A stretch of DNA of 64,000 bases from Luteimicrobium subarcticum (GTDB taxonomy: Bacteria; Actinomycetota; Actinomycetes; Actinomycetales; Cellulomonadaceae): positions 310,001 to 374,000 of the forward strand of contig NZ_PGTZ01000006.1 of assembly GCF_002798015.1 (NCBI RefSeq), in the 5' to 3' direction. Under the pieces are notes generated by a model. That model saw only the letters and a program-made list of their open reading frames with translations, had not been told where the DNA came from and searched no databases. Below are positions 19,525 to 30,240 of this stretch, piece by piece. The first letter of the stretch is position 1. The number at the start of each line of letters is the position of its first letter. A program made the translations under genes and the position numbers.

Positions 19525-20300
19525 TGACTGCCCTCGCCGAGAACCCCGCCGACACCGCCGCGCAGCCCGAGGCCGGTGCGATCCCCAGCTTCGAGGTCAC
19601 GCTGCGCGTGCGCCGGTACCTGCCGGAGTCGGAGCACGGACAGGACTCCTACTGGGACGAGTTCACCGTCACCGCGCACGGCACCGACCGCGTGCTCGAC
19701 GCGCTCCACAAGGTCAAGTGGGACCAGGACGGCTCGCTGACGTTCCGCCGCTCGTGCGCGCACGGCGTGTGCGGCTCGGACGCGATGCGCATCAACGGCC
19801 GCAACCGGCTCGCCTGCAAGACGCTCCTCAAGGACGTCAACCCCGACAAGCCGATCACGGTCGAGCCCATCAAGGGCCTGCCCGTGGTCAAGGACCTCGT
19901 GGTCGACATGGAGCCGTTCTTCGCGTCCTACCGCGAGATCATGCCGTTCCTCGTGACGGACGGGCACACCCCCACCAAGGAGCGCCTGCAGTCCGCCGAG
20001 CAGCGCGAGCGGTTCGACGACACGACCAAGTGCATCCTGTGCGCCGCGTGCACGAGCTCGTGCCCGGTGTTCTGGAACGACGGTCAGTACTTCGGCCCGG
20101 CCGCGATCGTCAACGCGCACCGCTTCATCTTCGACAGCCGGGACGACGGTGCGCAGCAGCGCCTCGAGATCCTCAACGACAAGGAGGGCGTGTGGCGCTG
20201 CCGCACGACCTTCAACTGCTCGGAGGCGTGCCCGCGCGGCATCGAGGTCACGAAGGCCATCGCGGAGGTCAAGCGCGCGATGATCACGCGCGCCTTCTGA
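19524..20300 (+). CDS. sdhB: Succinate dehydrogenase iron-sulfur subunit
   Basis: 258 aa. The N-terminal ferredoxin domain has SCAHGVCGSDAMRINGRNR followed by LACK for the 2Fe-2S cluster. The C-terminal domain has KCILCAACTSSCPVFW and NCSEACPRGIEVTKAI for the 4Fe-4S and 3Fe-4S clusters. It links SdhA to the membrane anchors. ATG 19524 sits on the sdhA stop (TGATG). It is followed by a strong hairpin that lies inside the convergent YihY gene. Confidence 0.96.
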   Translation: MTALAENPADTAAQPEAGAIPSFEVTLRVRRYLPESEHGQDSYWDEFTVTAHGTDRVLDALHKVKWDQDGSLTFRRSCAHGVCGSDAMRINGRNRLACKTLLKDVNPDKPITVEPIKGLPVVKDLVVDMEPFFASYREIMPFLVTDGHTPTKERLQSAEQRERFDDTTKCILCAACTSSCPVFWNDGQYFGPAAIVNAHRFIFDSRDDGAQQRLEILNDKEGVWRCRTTFNCSEACPRGIEVTKAIAEVKRAMITRAF

Positions 20301-21597
20301 ACCAGCGCGACCAGCGCGACCGGGACGGCCGGTCCTCCCCCGAGGTCTCGGGGCGGGGGCCGGCCGTCCTCGCGCGTGCTGGACGCGTCGCGGCCGTCGC
20401 GGCCCTCGCAGGCCTGGTCCGGACCGCCGCCGTCCGGTAGTGCTCCGGCTCGAGCGCCGACGCGGACGCCCGGCGGGCGTGGGTGCGCGGTGCCCGCTCC
20501 CGCTCGTCGTCGTGGGGCGCGGGGTACACGTCGGACGCGGGCGGGTCGGCGAGCCACGCCGCGACGAGCAGGAGCACGCGCGCGACGAAGTTCACGAGCA
20601 GCAGGATGGTCACCAGGGCGGCGAAGCCGGCGAGGAGGGCGTTCTTCGACGCGCTCCCGACGACGAGGCTGGTCCCGAGGAAGCGCAGCACCCCGAGCAC
20701 GACCGCGGCCGTCACGGCGGCCCGGAGCGTGTCGGCCCACCCGGCGCGCGAGCCGCCCAGCACCCGCAGCACGTACAGCACGACGAGGACGTCGACGAGC
20801 CCGGCGACCACGAGGCCGCCGATGGTGAACAGGGTCGTGACGTCGTCCGGCAGGCTCAGGGTGCGCACGAACCAGCCGGCCGCGGCGGTCGCCATGATGC
20901 CGGCCGCGGTCGACGCGAGGAGCGCGACGAGCAGCACGACGAAGCCGCCGAGGTCCCACAGCTTGCCGATCACGAAGTTCACGGGCTGCTGCTGGAGCCC
21001 GAGCATCGTCCGGACGGCGCCGCGCAGCGCGCTCATGAACGACAAGGCCGACCACAGCAGCACGAGCACGGCGATCACGCCAGCGAGCGAGCTCGCGGAC
21101 AGCAGCAGCTGGTCGGGCTTGATGGCACCGTCGCCGTCGCCGGTGTCGATGAGCCCGGGGATCGCCGTGTTGATCTGGTCGAGCAGGCTGTCGCGCAGCC
21201 GCTCGTTGCCGCCCAGGACCGCCATGAAGCCGGTGTACCCGATCGCGAGGCCGGCGAACAGCGCGAACAGGGCCGTGTAGGCGAGCCCGCCGCACAGCAG
21301 CCCGCCGCGCGACAGGTTGAACCGGGCGAGCGCGCGAGCTCCGCGTGTGGCCTTCCACCAGTCGAAGGTGGCGCTGCCGCGCTGGATCGCCGCCCCGACG
21401 AGCCGCGCCACGGGACGCGGGACGGCACCGGGGACCCAGGACGGCGGCGCGGGGCTGCCGCGGTGCCCGCCGAGGGCTTGGCCGAGGTCGTGCGCGGACT
21501 CGCGCCACGTGCGCGTCCCTGCGCCCTCGGGCAGCAGCCCGGGCCGTTCGCCGGCCACGCGTCGGTGCCGGTGCTGGGTGCTCGTGCCGCTCGCCAC
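20284..21597 (-). CDS. YihY/BrkB-family inner membrane protein
   Basis: 437 aa. A basic cytoplasmic N-terminus of about 90 residues ends in ARALARFNLSRGGLLCGGLAY, the conserved entry to six membrane helices. Family motifs GGNERLRDSLLDQINTAIPG and LVLLWSALSFMSALRGAVRTM follow. The C-terminal about 85 residues are an Arg/Ala/Pro-rich tail with no homology. The family was once called ribonuclease BN; the role is unknown and transport is suspected. GTG 21597 is preceded by TAGTGT with a 6-nt gap and no Shine-Dalgarno, suggesting a leaderless message. The tail is read antisense through the sdh terminator and overlaps sdhB by 17 bp. Confidence 0.82.
   Translation of the reverse strand: MASGTSTQHRHRRVAGERPGLLPEGAGTRTWRESAHDLGQALGGHRGSPAPPSWVPGAVPRPVARLVGAAIQRGSATFDWWKATRGARALARFNLSRGGLLCGGLAYTALFALFAGLAIGYTGFMAVLGGNERLRDSLLDQINTAIPGLIDTGDGDGAIKPDQLLLSASSLAGVIAVLVLLWSALSFMSALRGAVRTMLGLQQQPVNFVIGKLWDLGGFVVLLVALLASTAAGIMATAAAGWFVRTLSLPDDVTTLFTIGGLVVAGLVDVLVVLYVLRVLGGSRAGWADTLRAAVTAAVVLGVLRFLGTSLVVGSASKNALLAGFAALVTILLLVNFVARVLLLVAAWLADPPASDVYPAPHDDERERAPRTHARRASASALEPEHYRTAAVRTRPARAATAATRPARARTAGPRPETSGEDRPSRSRWSRWFRRRA
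20325..20368. terminator. sdh operon terminator
   Basis: GC-rich arms at about 20325-20340 and 20351-20368 form a long hairpin (ACGGCCGG... pairing with ...CCGGCCGT), 25 bases after the sdhB stop. It lies within the tail-coding part of the convergent YihY gene, so the minus-strand transcript reads through the same fold. Confidence 0.65.
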
Positions 21598-21642
21598 GGC
21601 ACGACACTAGGTGGCGCGGAGGTCGGACGCGCGCGCCGCGGC

Positions 21643-23745
<2,103 letters not shown>

Positions 23746-23863
23746 GCACCCAGCCTACCGCCGCGGGCCCCTCCGCCCGGTCGCCGACCGGCTCCCGCCG
23801 GGTACGATCGCGGCACGGCACCAGCGGGGCGGAGCCGCACGACAGGCAGCCTGGGAGGCCACC

Positions 23864-24523
23864 ATCGCGTACGACCTGCCGCAGAAGCCGGCCCACACCG
23901 ACAAGGCGTCGTCCTGGGCGTACGCCGAGGAGTTCGTCGCCGAGGACGACGTCCTCCTGACGGCCCGCGAGGTCGGGGTGGAGATCGGGTGCCGCGCCGT
24001 CCAGCCGGGCGCCGGGGCCGTGCTCCGCGTCGCCGCGGCGGCGCTCCAGGCACGTGCTGTCGTCGAGATCGGGACGGGCACCGGGGTCGGTGCGCTGTGG
24101 CTGCTGCGCGGCATGCCGGAGGACGGGGTGCTCACGACGATCGACCCGGAGGTCGGCCACCAGCGCGCGGCACGCCAGGTGCTCGCCGCGGCGGGTATCG
24201 CGCCCACCCGGCTGCGGGCGATCGCGGGCCGCGCCACCGAGGTGCTGCCGCGGCTCGCGGACGGCGGGTACGACCTGGTCGTGGTGGGCGGCGACCCGGC
24301 GCACTACCCCGAGGTCGTCGAGGAGGGGCTGCGCCTGCTGCGGCGCGGCGGGATGCTGGCGGTCGACGCGGCGCTGCTGCACGACCAGGTCGCGAACCCG
24401 GCGCGCCGCGACGAGCTCACGACCGTGGTGCGCGAGGTGGGGCGCCGCCTGCGCGACGACGACCGGGTGCTCCCGGCGCTGCTGCCGAGCGGCGACGGGC
24501 TGCTGCTCGCCGTCGTGCGCTGA
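23864..24523 (+). CDS. O-methyltransferase (SAM-dependent), apparently with an ATC start
   Basis: 219 aa class I methyltransferase of the caffeoyl-CoA/catechol O-methyltransferase family. It has DKASSWAYAEEFVAEDDVLL, the conserved entry; SAM motif VVEIGTGTGVGALWLLRGM; LTTIDPEVGHQRAARQ; and GYDLVVVGGDPAHYPEVVEE. Substrate unknown. No ATG, GTG or TTG exists in frame near the conserved N-terminus. The ATC at 23864 lies 5 nt after GGGAGG and is the best initiator; CTG at 23876 is the alternative. A -10-like TACGAT lies at 23803-23808. The next GTG in frame would remove about 40 conserved residues. Confidence 0.82.
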   Translation: MAYDLPQKPAHTDKASSWAYAEEFVAEDDVLLTAREVGVEIGCRAVQPGAGAVLRVAAAALQARAVVEIGTGTGVGALWLLRGMPEDGVLTTIDPEVGHQRAARQVLAAAGIAPTRLRAIAGRATEVLPRLADGGYDLVVVGGDPAHYPEVVEEGLRLLRRGGMLAVDAALLHDQVANPARRDELTTVVREVGRRLRDDDRVLPALLPSGDGLLLAVVR

Positions 24524-24568
24524 GCCCGCTGCGTGCCCTGAGCCCGCGCCGAGTCACCCGGACACACC

Positions 24569-24601
24569 CCCGGGCGGGACGCCGTCGGCGCCCCGCCCGG
24601 G
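24569..24601. terminator. Bidirectional terminator hairpin
   Basis: Perfect 10-bp arms CCCGGGCGGG (24569-24578) and CCCGCCCGGG (24592-24601) with a 13-nt loop. The hairpin lies between the convergent methyltransferase and DUF3117 genes. Confidence 0.75.
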
Positions 24602-24610
24602 AGGAAGTGT

Positions 24611-24778
24611 TCAGGAGACGACGGCCTTGAGGGCCTCGCCCAGCTCGCTCGCCTCGGTCGCGTTCAGCTCGACCACCAGGCGGCCACCGCCCTCGAGCGG
24701 AACCCGCATGACGATGCCACGCCCTTCCTTGGTGACCTCGAGAGGTCCGTCACCCGTACGTGGCTTCATCGCTGCCAT
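24611..24778 (-). CDS. DUF3117 small protein
   Basis: 55 aa: MAAMKPRTGDGPLEVTKEGR at the start, then IVMRVPLEGGGRLVVELNA and a helical end TEASELGEALKAVV. This is a full-length, highly conserved actinobacterial DUF3117 protein of unknown function. ATG 24778 is used by homologues. A -10-like TAGAAT (minus strand, plus coordinates 24884-24889) lies about 105 bp upstream, giving a leader of about 100 nt. Third-position GC and conservation make it secure despite its size. Confidence 0.9.
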   Translation of the reverse strand: MAAMKPRTGDGPLEVTKEGRGIVMRVPLEGGGRLVVELNATEASELGEALKAVVS

Positions 24779-24944
24779 GAGTGGCACTCCGTTTCGTCGT
24801 CGTGTCGAACCGACCCGCCTCGGGCCCGACCTCGCTCGCCCGTCCCTCAGATCGTGGGGAGAAGGTGCGAAAGGTCCGTGACCATTCTAGTTCACGGCTG
24901 GCCCCACCTGTGCGAACGCGCGACGACAGGTCGGCGGCCACGGG

Positions 24945-26267
24945 TCACGGCGCCCAGTCGGACGGCGGGATGAACCGCCACAGCTGCCACACCCACACGG
25001 CCTGCAACCACAGGAAGAGCAGCATGAGGCTCGTCATCCAGGCGGTGAAGCGGAACCTCCCACGGACCCAGCCGACCATGATCGCGAGGAGCGGGAACGC
25101 GAGGAGCAGGAAGCGCCACGTGGACGTCCACGGGTCGGTCACCAGGACGAGGTAGGCGACGTACGCGGCCCCCCACCCCTGGATCTCGGGGCCGAGGCGG
25201 AACGCGACCGGGCTGAGCAGCATCGCGACGACCACGAGCAGGATGCCGGCCAGCACCCACGGACCGTGCTCGTGGAAGATGATCTTCGAGTTGGTGACCC
25301 ACGGCTCGAAGTACTTCACGGGGCCGGAGCGCCAGGCGGCCTGGGTCGCGAAGTAGGCGTCCGACCGGCCCGTCACCCAGGCGGCGACCTCGAGCCAGAG
25401 CAGCCCGGAGACCACGGACGCCACGAACAGGGACACGACGCCCCAGACGTCCCGCCCCGGCAGCGGGTCGGCACCGCGGCGTGCGTGCCACCAGCGCCAC
25501 AGCCCGTGCCATAGCACGACCGCCGCCATGGGCAGCGCGACCGAGCGGGTGAGCCCCAGCAGGACGACGACCCCGATGGCCCACCAGTACCGGCGCAGGG
25601 CCATGAGGTAGAGGGTCCCCGCGATGAGGAGCAGCGCGAGCGACTCGGTGTACGCGGTCTGCATGACGGGCGACGACGGGAAGAAGCTCACGAGGGTCAC
25701 GGTCGCGAGCGGCAGCGGGGCGCACCGCGCGACCGCACGTGCTCCGCCGACCTGCACGAGCCGGTAGATCACGAGCACCGCCCCTGCGCCCAGCAGGAGG
25801 GACAGCGTCGGCGCGATCGTCGTCCAGGCGAGGCCCGTGACGCTCATGAGGAGCTTCACGACGACGGGGAACAGCGGGTAGAACGCCCACGCGTTCTGGT
25901 CGACGGTCCCGTCGTCGCGCAGCGGCAGCTCGTGCGGGTAGCCGTCCTCGGCCACCCGCAGGTACCAGGTCGCGTCGAACATCCGACCCACGTAGTCGGC
26001 GTACGACGGGTGCTCCCCCGTCCAGCCGTTCGCCGCCTGGTGCTGGGCGACCAGGACGAAGACGACCGCGGAGAACAGCCGCGCGATCGCGTACACGACG
26101 AGCACCTGCGCCCACCAGCGCCACCCGCGCGGGCGGACCGTGACGAGCGCCCACCGGTGCAGGCGGTCGGTCAGGCGGTCCGGGCGGTCCTCGGTGGGCG
26201 CGTCCGGGACGGACGGCTCCGGCGCGGAAGGCTCCGGCGCTGACTGGTCGACGGCGGTGGTGGTCAT
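24945..26267 (-). CDS. PIG-V-like membrane mannosyltransferase
   Basis: 440 aa with about 8-10 membrane helices. MFDATWYLRVAEDGYP has the acidic/Trp pattern of the first luminal loop in GT-C glycosyltransferases, and NAWAFYPLFPVVVKLLM matches the PIG-V (GPI mannosyltransferase 2) family block. YTESLALLLIAGTLYLMALR and GLTRSVALPMAAV follow. Actinobacterial members are thought to mannosylate lipids or glycans using polyprenyl-phosphate mannose; the exact acceptor is unknown. TGATG overlap with the folP-like gene fixes ATG 26267; a GTG one codon earlier is possible. Last gene of the dapE operon. Confidence 0.82.
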   Translation of the reverse strand: MTTTAVDQSAPEPSAPEPSVPDAPTEDRPDRLTDRLHRWALVTVRPRGWRWWAQVLVVYAIARLFSAVVFVLVAQHQAANGWTGEHPSYADYVGRMFDATWYLRVAEDGYPHELPLRDDGTVDQNAWAFYPLFPVVVKLLMSVTGLAWTTIAPTLSLLLGAGAVLVIYRLVQVGGARAVARCAPLPLATVTLVSFFPSSPVMQTAYTESLALLLIAGTLYLMALRRYWWAIGVVVLLGLTRSVALPMAAVVLWHGLWRWWHARRGADPLPGRDVWGVVSLFVASVVSGLLWLEVAAWVTGRSDAYFATQAAWRSGPVKYFEPWVTNSKIIFHEHGPWVLAGILLVVVAMLLSPVAFRLGPEIQGWGAAYVAYLVLVTDPWTSTWRFLLLAFPLLAIMVGWVRGRFRFTAWMTSLMLLFLWLQAVWVWQLWRFIPPSDWAP

Positions 26268-27205
26268 CACTCGATCCCTCTGGTGGCCTCGGCGGGCGGT
26301 GCGTCACCTCGCACGGCCGCCACCATCTGCAGGACCTCGCGCGTCGCACGCACGTCGTGGGCCCGGAACACGGTGGCGCCGAGCCACGCGGCGACGGCGG
26401 TGGACGCGAGCGTACCGCCCAACCGGTCGTCCGCGGCCAGCCCGAGCGTCTCCCCCACGAAGTCCTTGCGGGACAGCGCCATGAGGACGGGGAACCCGAG
26501 GCCCGCGACCGCGTCCGTGCGCCGCAGCAGGTGCAGCGAGTGCCACGTGTTCTTGCCGAAGTCGTGCGTGGGGTCGACGAGCACGCTGCGCGGCGGGACG
26601 CCGCACGCGACGGCCCGCTCGGCACCCGCACGCAGCGTCGCGAGGACGTCCAGCAGGACGCCGTCGCGGGGGTCCGTGCCCGGGGGCGCGTCGTCGGGCA
26701 GCGGGTACGCGACCCGGTAGGGGTCGGTGCGGGGCGTCGCGCCGCCCGTGTGCGAGCACACGACCCCGACGCCGGCGCGGCCCGCGACCTCGACGAGCCG
26801 CGGGTCGTGCCCCGCCCACGTGTCGTTGACGAGGTCCGCGCCCGCGTCGATCGCGGCCTCAGCGACCTCCGCGCGCCACGTGTCGACCGACACGAGGAGC
26901 TCGGGCAGCTCGCGTCGCACGCGCGCGACGAACGGGACGACGCGCGCGATCTCGTCCGCAGGCGTCACCTCGGGGCCGACGCCCGCGCGCACACCGCCCA
27001 CGTCGAGGATCGCGGCGCCGTCCTCCAGCGCCTGCTCGGCGGCGCGCACGGCGTCGTCGTCGCCCGCGTGGCGGGCACCCGCCCAGAACGAGTCGGTGGT
27101 GCGGTTGACGATCGCCATGACGACGGGCCCGTCCGCGCCCAGCGACCGCCCGCGCAGGACGAGCGGGCCCGCCGCGGGCGGGACGTGCGGGTCGTCCGTG
27201 CTCAC
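26267..27205 (-). CDS. folP: Dihydropteroate synthase homologue, FolP2-like
   Basis: 312 aa TIM barrel with the pterin-binding domain. VVMAIVNRTTDSFWAGARHA stands in for the usual MGVVNVTPDSFSDGG, ILDVGGVRAGVGPEV replaces the DIGGESTRPG loop, then LLVSVDTWRAEVAE, DLVNDTWAGHDPRL, CSHTGG, LVDPTHDFGKNTWHSL, LMALSRKDFVGE. The VRAG loop is the mark of the FolP2 clade, whose mycobacterial member lacks dihydropteroate synthase activity. A non-folate role is therefore possible. It overlaps the LOG gene (GTGA) and the mannosyltransferase (TGATG). Confidence 0.85.
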   Translation of the reverse strand: MSTDDPHVPPAAGPLVLRGRSLGADGPVVMAIVNRTTDSFWAGARHAGDDDAVRAAEQALEDGAAILDVGGVRAGVGPEVTPADEIARVVPFVARVRRELPELLVSVDTWRAEVAEAAIDAGADLVNDTWAGHDPRLVEVAGRAGVGVVCSHTGGATPRTDPYRVAYPLPDDAPPGTDPRDGVLLDVLATLRAGAERAVACGVPPRSVLVDPTHDFGKNTWHSLHLLRRTDAVAGLGFPVLMALSRKDFVGETLGLAADDRLGGTLASTAVAAWLGATVFRAHDVRATREVLQMVAAVRGDAPPAEATRGIE

Positions 27206-28032
27206 GTGGCGGACGACTGGGCCTCGGGGCTCGCGGTGGCGAGCTCGGCGTCGGCCGTCACGACGATCCGCACGGCCTCCTCCGGGTCGTCCACGACGTG
27301 CAGCAGGTCGAGGTCGTGCGTGCTGATGGTGCCGTGGTCCGCGACCGTGGTGCGCAGCCAGTCGAGCAGCCCGGACCAGTACTCGCGCCCGACGAGCACG
27401 ATGGGGAACTGGGTGACCTTGCGCGTCTGGACGAGCGTGAGCGACTCGAAGAGCTCGTCGAACGTGCCGAAGCCGCCGGGGAGCACGACGAACCCCTGCG
27501 AGTACTTCACGAACATGGTCTTGCGGGCGAAGAAGTAGCGGAAGTTCACGCCGAGCTCGACGTACGGGTTCATGCCCTGCTCGAACGGGAGCTCGATGCC
27601 GAGCCCGATGGACACTCCCCCGGCCTCGGAGGCGCCCTTGTTCGCGGCCTCCATGATGCCGGGGCCGCCTCCCGTGATGACGGCGTAGCCCTCGCCGACG
27701 AGACCGCGCGCGACGGCCTCCGCCTTCGCGTAGTACGGGTCGTCCGCCTTCGTGCGGGCCGACCCGAACACGGACACGGCACGGCCGACCTCGGCCAGCG
27801 CGCCGAAGCCCTCGACGAACTCCGCCTGGATGCGCAGCACGCGCCACGGGTCGGAGTGCACCCAGTCGGCGTCGCCCGCGGACTCCAGCAGCCTCTGGTC
27901 GGTGGTCTCGCGCGGCACCTGGCCGCCGCGCAGCAGCACGGGCCCCTTGCGGTGCTCGCGGCGGCCGCCCGACGTCTCCTTGCCGCCCTCCGGAGGCGGT
28001 TCCTGCGGCGCACGGTGGCTCACGGTCGTCAT
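27202..28032 (-). CDS. LOG-family nucleotide 5'-monophosphate nucleosidase-like protein
   Basis: 276 aa. It has a Rossmann-like lysine-decarboxylase-named fold: [40 protein letters not shown] and [20 protein letters not shown], where PGGxGTxxE is the catalytic signature. Relatives release free bases from nucleoside monophosphates, including cytokinin activation in plants. In bacteria the substrate is usually AMP-like. The 75-residue N-terminus is basic and unstructured. ATG 28032 overlaps the dapE stop (ATGA). Presence with dapE and FolP2 is a recurring actinobacterial arrangement. Confidence 0.87.
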   Translation of the reverse strand: MTTVSHRAPQEPPPEGGKETSGGRREHRKGPVLLRGGQVPRETTDQRLLESAGDADWVHSDPWRVLRIQAEFVEGFGALAEVGRAVSVFGSARTKADDPYYAKAEAVARGLVGEGYAVITGGGPGIMEAANKGASEAGGVSIGLGIELPFEQGMNPYVELGVNFRYFFARKTMFVKYSQGFVVLPGGFGTFDELFESLTLVQTRKVTQFPIVLVGREYWSGLLDWLRTTVADHGTISTHDLDLLHVVDDPEEAVRIVVTADAELATASPEAQSSAT

Positions 28033-29183
28033 GCGTCCTCCCCGGTCAGCCACACGCGCAGCGCGCGGTGGCACAGCTCGATCTCTGCGGCGACGACGTG
28101 CTCGTCGTCCTTGTGGGCCAGGAGCGGGTCTCCCGGCCCGAAGTTCACGGCGGGGACGCCGAGCGCCGAGAAGCGCGCGACGTCCGTCCAGCCCTGCTTG
28201 GCGGTGGGCTCGGCGGCGCCCGTCGCGGCGAGGATCGCACGGACGAAGTCGCGCGCGACGCCCGTGTCGAGGCCGGGGCGGGCGCCGGGCGCGGCGTCCG
28301 TCACCGTGACCTCGAACCCCTCGAAGACCTCACGGACGTGGGCGACGGCGTCCTCGACGCTGCGCGACGGGGCGAACCGGTAGTTGACGGTGACGACGCA
28401 CCGGTCGGGGACGACGTTGCCGGCGATCCCGCCCGTGATGCCGACCGCGTTGAGGCACTCGCGGTACTCGAGGCCGTCGACGACGAGGTCCTGCGGCTCG
28501 TAGGCCGCGAGGCGGGACAGCACCTCGGCGGCGTCGTGGATCGCGTTGTGACCGGTCCAGGCGCGCGCCGAGTGCGCGGCGACGCCGTGCGTGACGACGT
28601 CGACGCGCAGCGTGCCCTTGCAGCCGCCCTCGACGCTCCCGGACGTCGGCTCGCCGAGGACGGCGAAGTCGCCCGCGAGCAGGTCGGGGCTGTTCCGCAG
28701 CACCCGGCCGAGCCCGTTGAGGTCGCTCGCGACCTCCTCGTGGTCGTAGAAGACCCACGTGAGGTCGTGATCCGGCTCGTGGCCCTCGGTCGCGCCGACC
28801 TCGGCGGCCAGCGCGAGGAAGATCGCCGTGCCGCCCTTCATGTCGACGGTGCCGCGTCCCCACAGCTCACGGCCGCCGCCCTCGCCGACGACGCGCACGG
28901 GCAGGTTGCCGGCGACCGGCACCGTGTCGAGGTGGCCCGCGAGGACGACGCGGCGCTCGCGCCCCCAGCGGGTCCGCGCCACGACGGTGTCGCCGTCGCG
29001 GGTCACGTCGAGGTGCCGCAGCGGGCGCAGGACGCCCTCGACGAGGTCCGCGAGCTCGCGCTCGTTCCCGCTGACGGACTCGACGTCGCAGATCTGGCGC
29101 GTGAGCTCGACGACGTCGTGCAGCGCGAGCGTCGGACGGCGGGGGGCGGTCGGCAGGTCGCTCGGAGTGTCGGGCTGGGTCAC
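28029..29183 (-). CDS. dapE: Succinyl-diaminopimelate desuccinylase
   Basis: 384 aa M20 metallopeptidase fold: [20 protein letters not shown] (metal His and catalytic Asp), [39 protein letters not shown] (Glu pair), [20 protein letters not shown] and [16 protein letters not shown]. It removes succinate to give LL-diaminopimelate for lysine and cell wall. GTG 29183 is preceded by TAGGGT (minus strand, plus coordinates 29190-29195) with a 6-nt gap and no Shine-Dalgarno, suggesting a leaderless message. It heads the dapE-LOG-folP-mannosyltransferase operon and diverges from dapD. Confidence 0.93.
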   Translation of the reverse strand: MTQPDTPSDLPTAPRRPTLALHDVVELTRQICDVESVSGNERELADLVEGVLRPLRHLDVTRDGDTVVARTRWGRERRVVLAGHLDTVPVAGNLPVRVVGEGGGRELWGRGTVDMKGGTAIFLALAAEVGATEGHEPDHDLTWVFYDHEEVASDLNGLGRVLRNSPDLLAGDFAVLGEPTSGSVEGGCKGTLRVDVVTHGVAAHSARAWTGHNAIHDAAEVLSRLAAYEPQDLVVDGLEYRECLNAVGITGGIAGNVVPDRCVVTVNYRFAPSRSVEDAVAHVREVFEGFEVTVTDAAPGARPGLDTGVARDFVRAILAATGAAEPTAKQGWTDVARFSALGVPAVNFGPGDPLLAHKDDEHVVAAEIELCHRALRVWLTGEDA

Positions 29184-29252
29184 GCACCGACCCTACCCGG
29201 GCGCCCCCCGCCGGGCCCGCAGCGGGCCCGGAGGTCGCTAGGGTTGTCTCCC

Positions 29253-30239
29253 ATGACCGCACGCACCGCCTGGGCCTACGGCCTGGCCACCGTCACGACC
29301 CCGGCCGGCTCGACGCAGAGCCCCGCCGCGGGCGCCACGCTCGACGTCTGGTACCCCGCTCCGGCGCTCGGTGAGCGGCCCTCCGACGTGTCCGCCGACT
29401 CCGCCCCGGCAGACCTGGTCGACCTCGAGCGCGAGGACGCCGTGCGCGGGGTGCGCACCGAGGTCGTCCTCACCGAGATCGACCTGGACGCGCCGCCGGC
29501 GTCCACCGCGGACGCGTACCTGCGCCTGCACCTGCTGTCGCACCGCCTGGTGCAGCCCCACGGGCAGAACCTCGACGGGATCTTCGGCGTCCTGCCGAAC
29601 GTCGTGTGGACCAGCGCCGGTCCCTGCGCGGTCGAGGGCTTCGAGACCACGCGGCTGCGGCTGCGCGCCGCCCACGGGCACCTCACGGTGCACGGCGTCG
29701 ACAAGTTCCCCCGCATGGTCGACTACGTGCTGCCGTCGGGCGTGCGCGTCGCGGACGCCGACCGGGTGCGCCTGGGCGCGCACCTCGCGGCCGGCACGAC
29801 GGTCATGCACGAGGGCTTCGTGAACTACAACGCGGGGACGCTCGGCACCTCGATGGTCGAGGGCCGCATCTCGGCGGGGGTCGTCGTGGGTGACGGCTCC
29901 GACATCGGCGGCGGCGCGTCCATCATGGGCACGCTGTCGGGCGGCGGGACGACCGTGGTGTCGATCGGGCGCCGGTCGCTGCTGGGCGCCAACGCCGGCC
30001 TGGGCATCCCGCTGGGCGACGACTGCGTGGTCGAGTCGGGCCTGTACGTCACCGCGGGCACGAAGGTCACGCTCGTCGGGCAGCACTCTCCCGACGGCGA
30101 CACCGTCATCGTCAAGGCGCGCGACCTCGCGGGCCAGGACAACCTGCTCTTCCGCCGCAACTCGGTGACCGGCGGGGTGGAGGCCGTGTCGCGGCTCGGT
30201 GCGGGCGTCGAGCTCAACGCCGCCCTGCACGCCAACTGA
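29253..30239 (+). CDS. dapD: Tetrahydrodipicolinate N-succinyltransferase (actinobacterial type)
   Basis: 328 aa. The N-terminal domain includes [20 protein letters not shown]. It is followed by left-handed beta-helix hexapeptide repeats ([60 protein letters not shown]). It adds succinate to tetrahydrodipicolinate, the step before DapC and DapE, so three steps of the succinylase branch lie within 5 kb. ATG 29253 follows TAGGGT (29239-29244) by 8 nt, a very short or absent leader. Confidence 0.93.
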   Translation: MTARTAWAYGLATVTTPAGSTQSPAAGATLDVWYPAPALGERPSDVSADSAPADLVDLEREDAVRGVRTEVVLTEIDLDAPPASTADAYLRLHLLSHRLVQPHGQNLDGIFGVLPNVVWTSAGPCAVEGFETTRLRLRAAHGHLTVHGVDKFPRMVDYVLPSGVRVADADRVRLGAHLAAGTTVMHEGFVNYNAGTLGTSMVEGRISAGVVVGDGSDIGGGASIMGTLSGGGTTVVSIGRRSLLGANAGLGIPLGDDCVVESGLYVTAGTKVTLVGQHSPDGDTVIVKARDLAGQDNLLFRRNSVTGGVEAVSRLGAGVELNAALHAN

Positions 30240-30240
30240 G

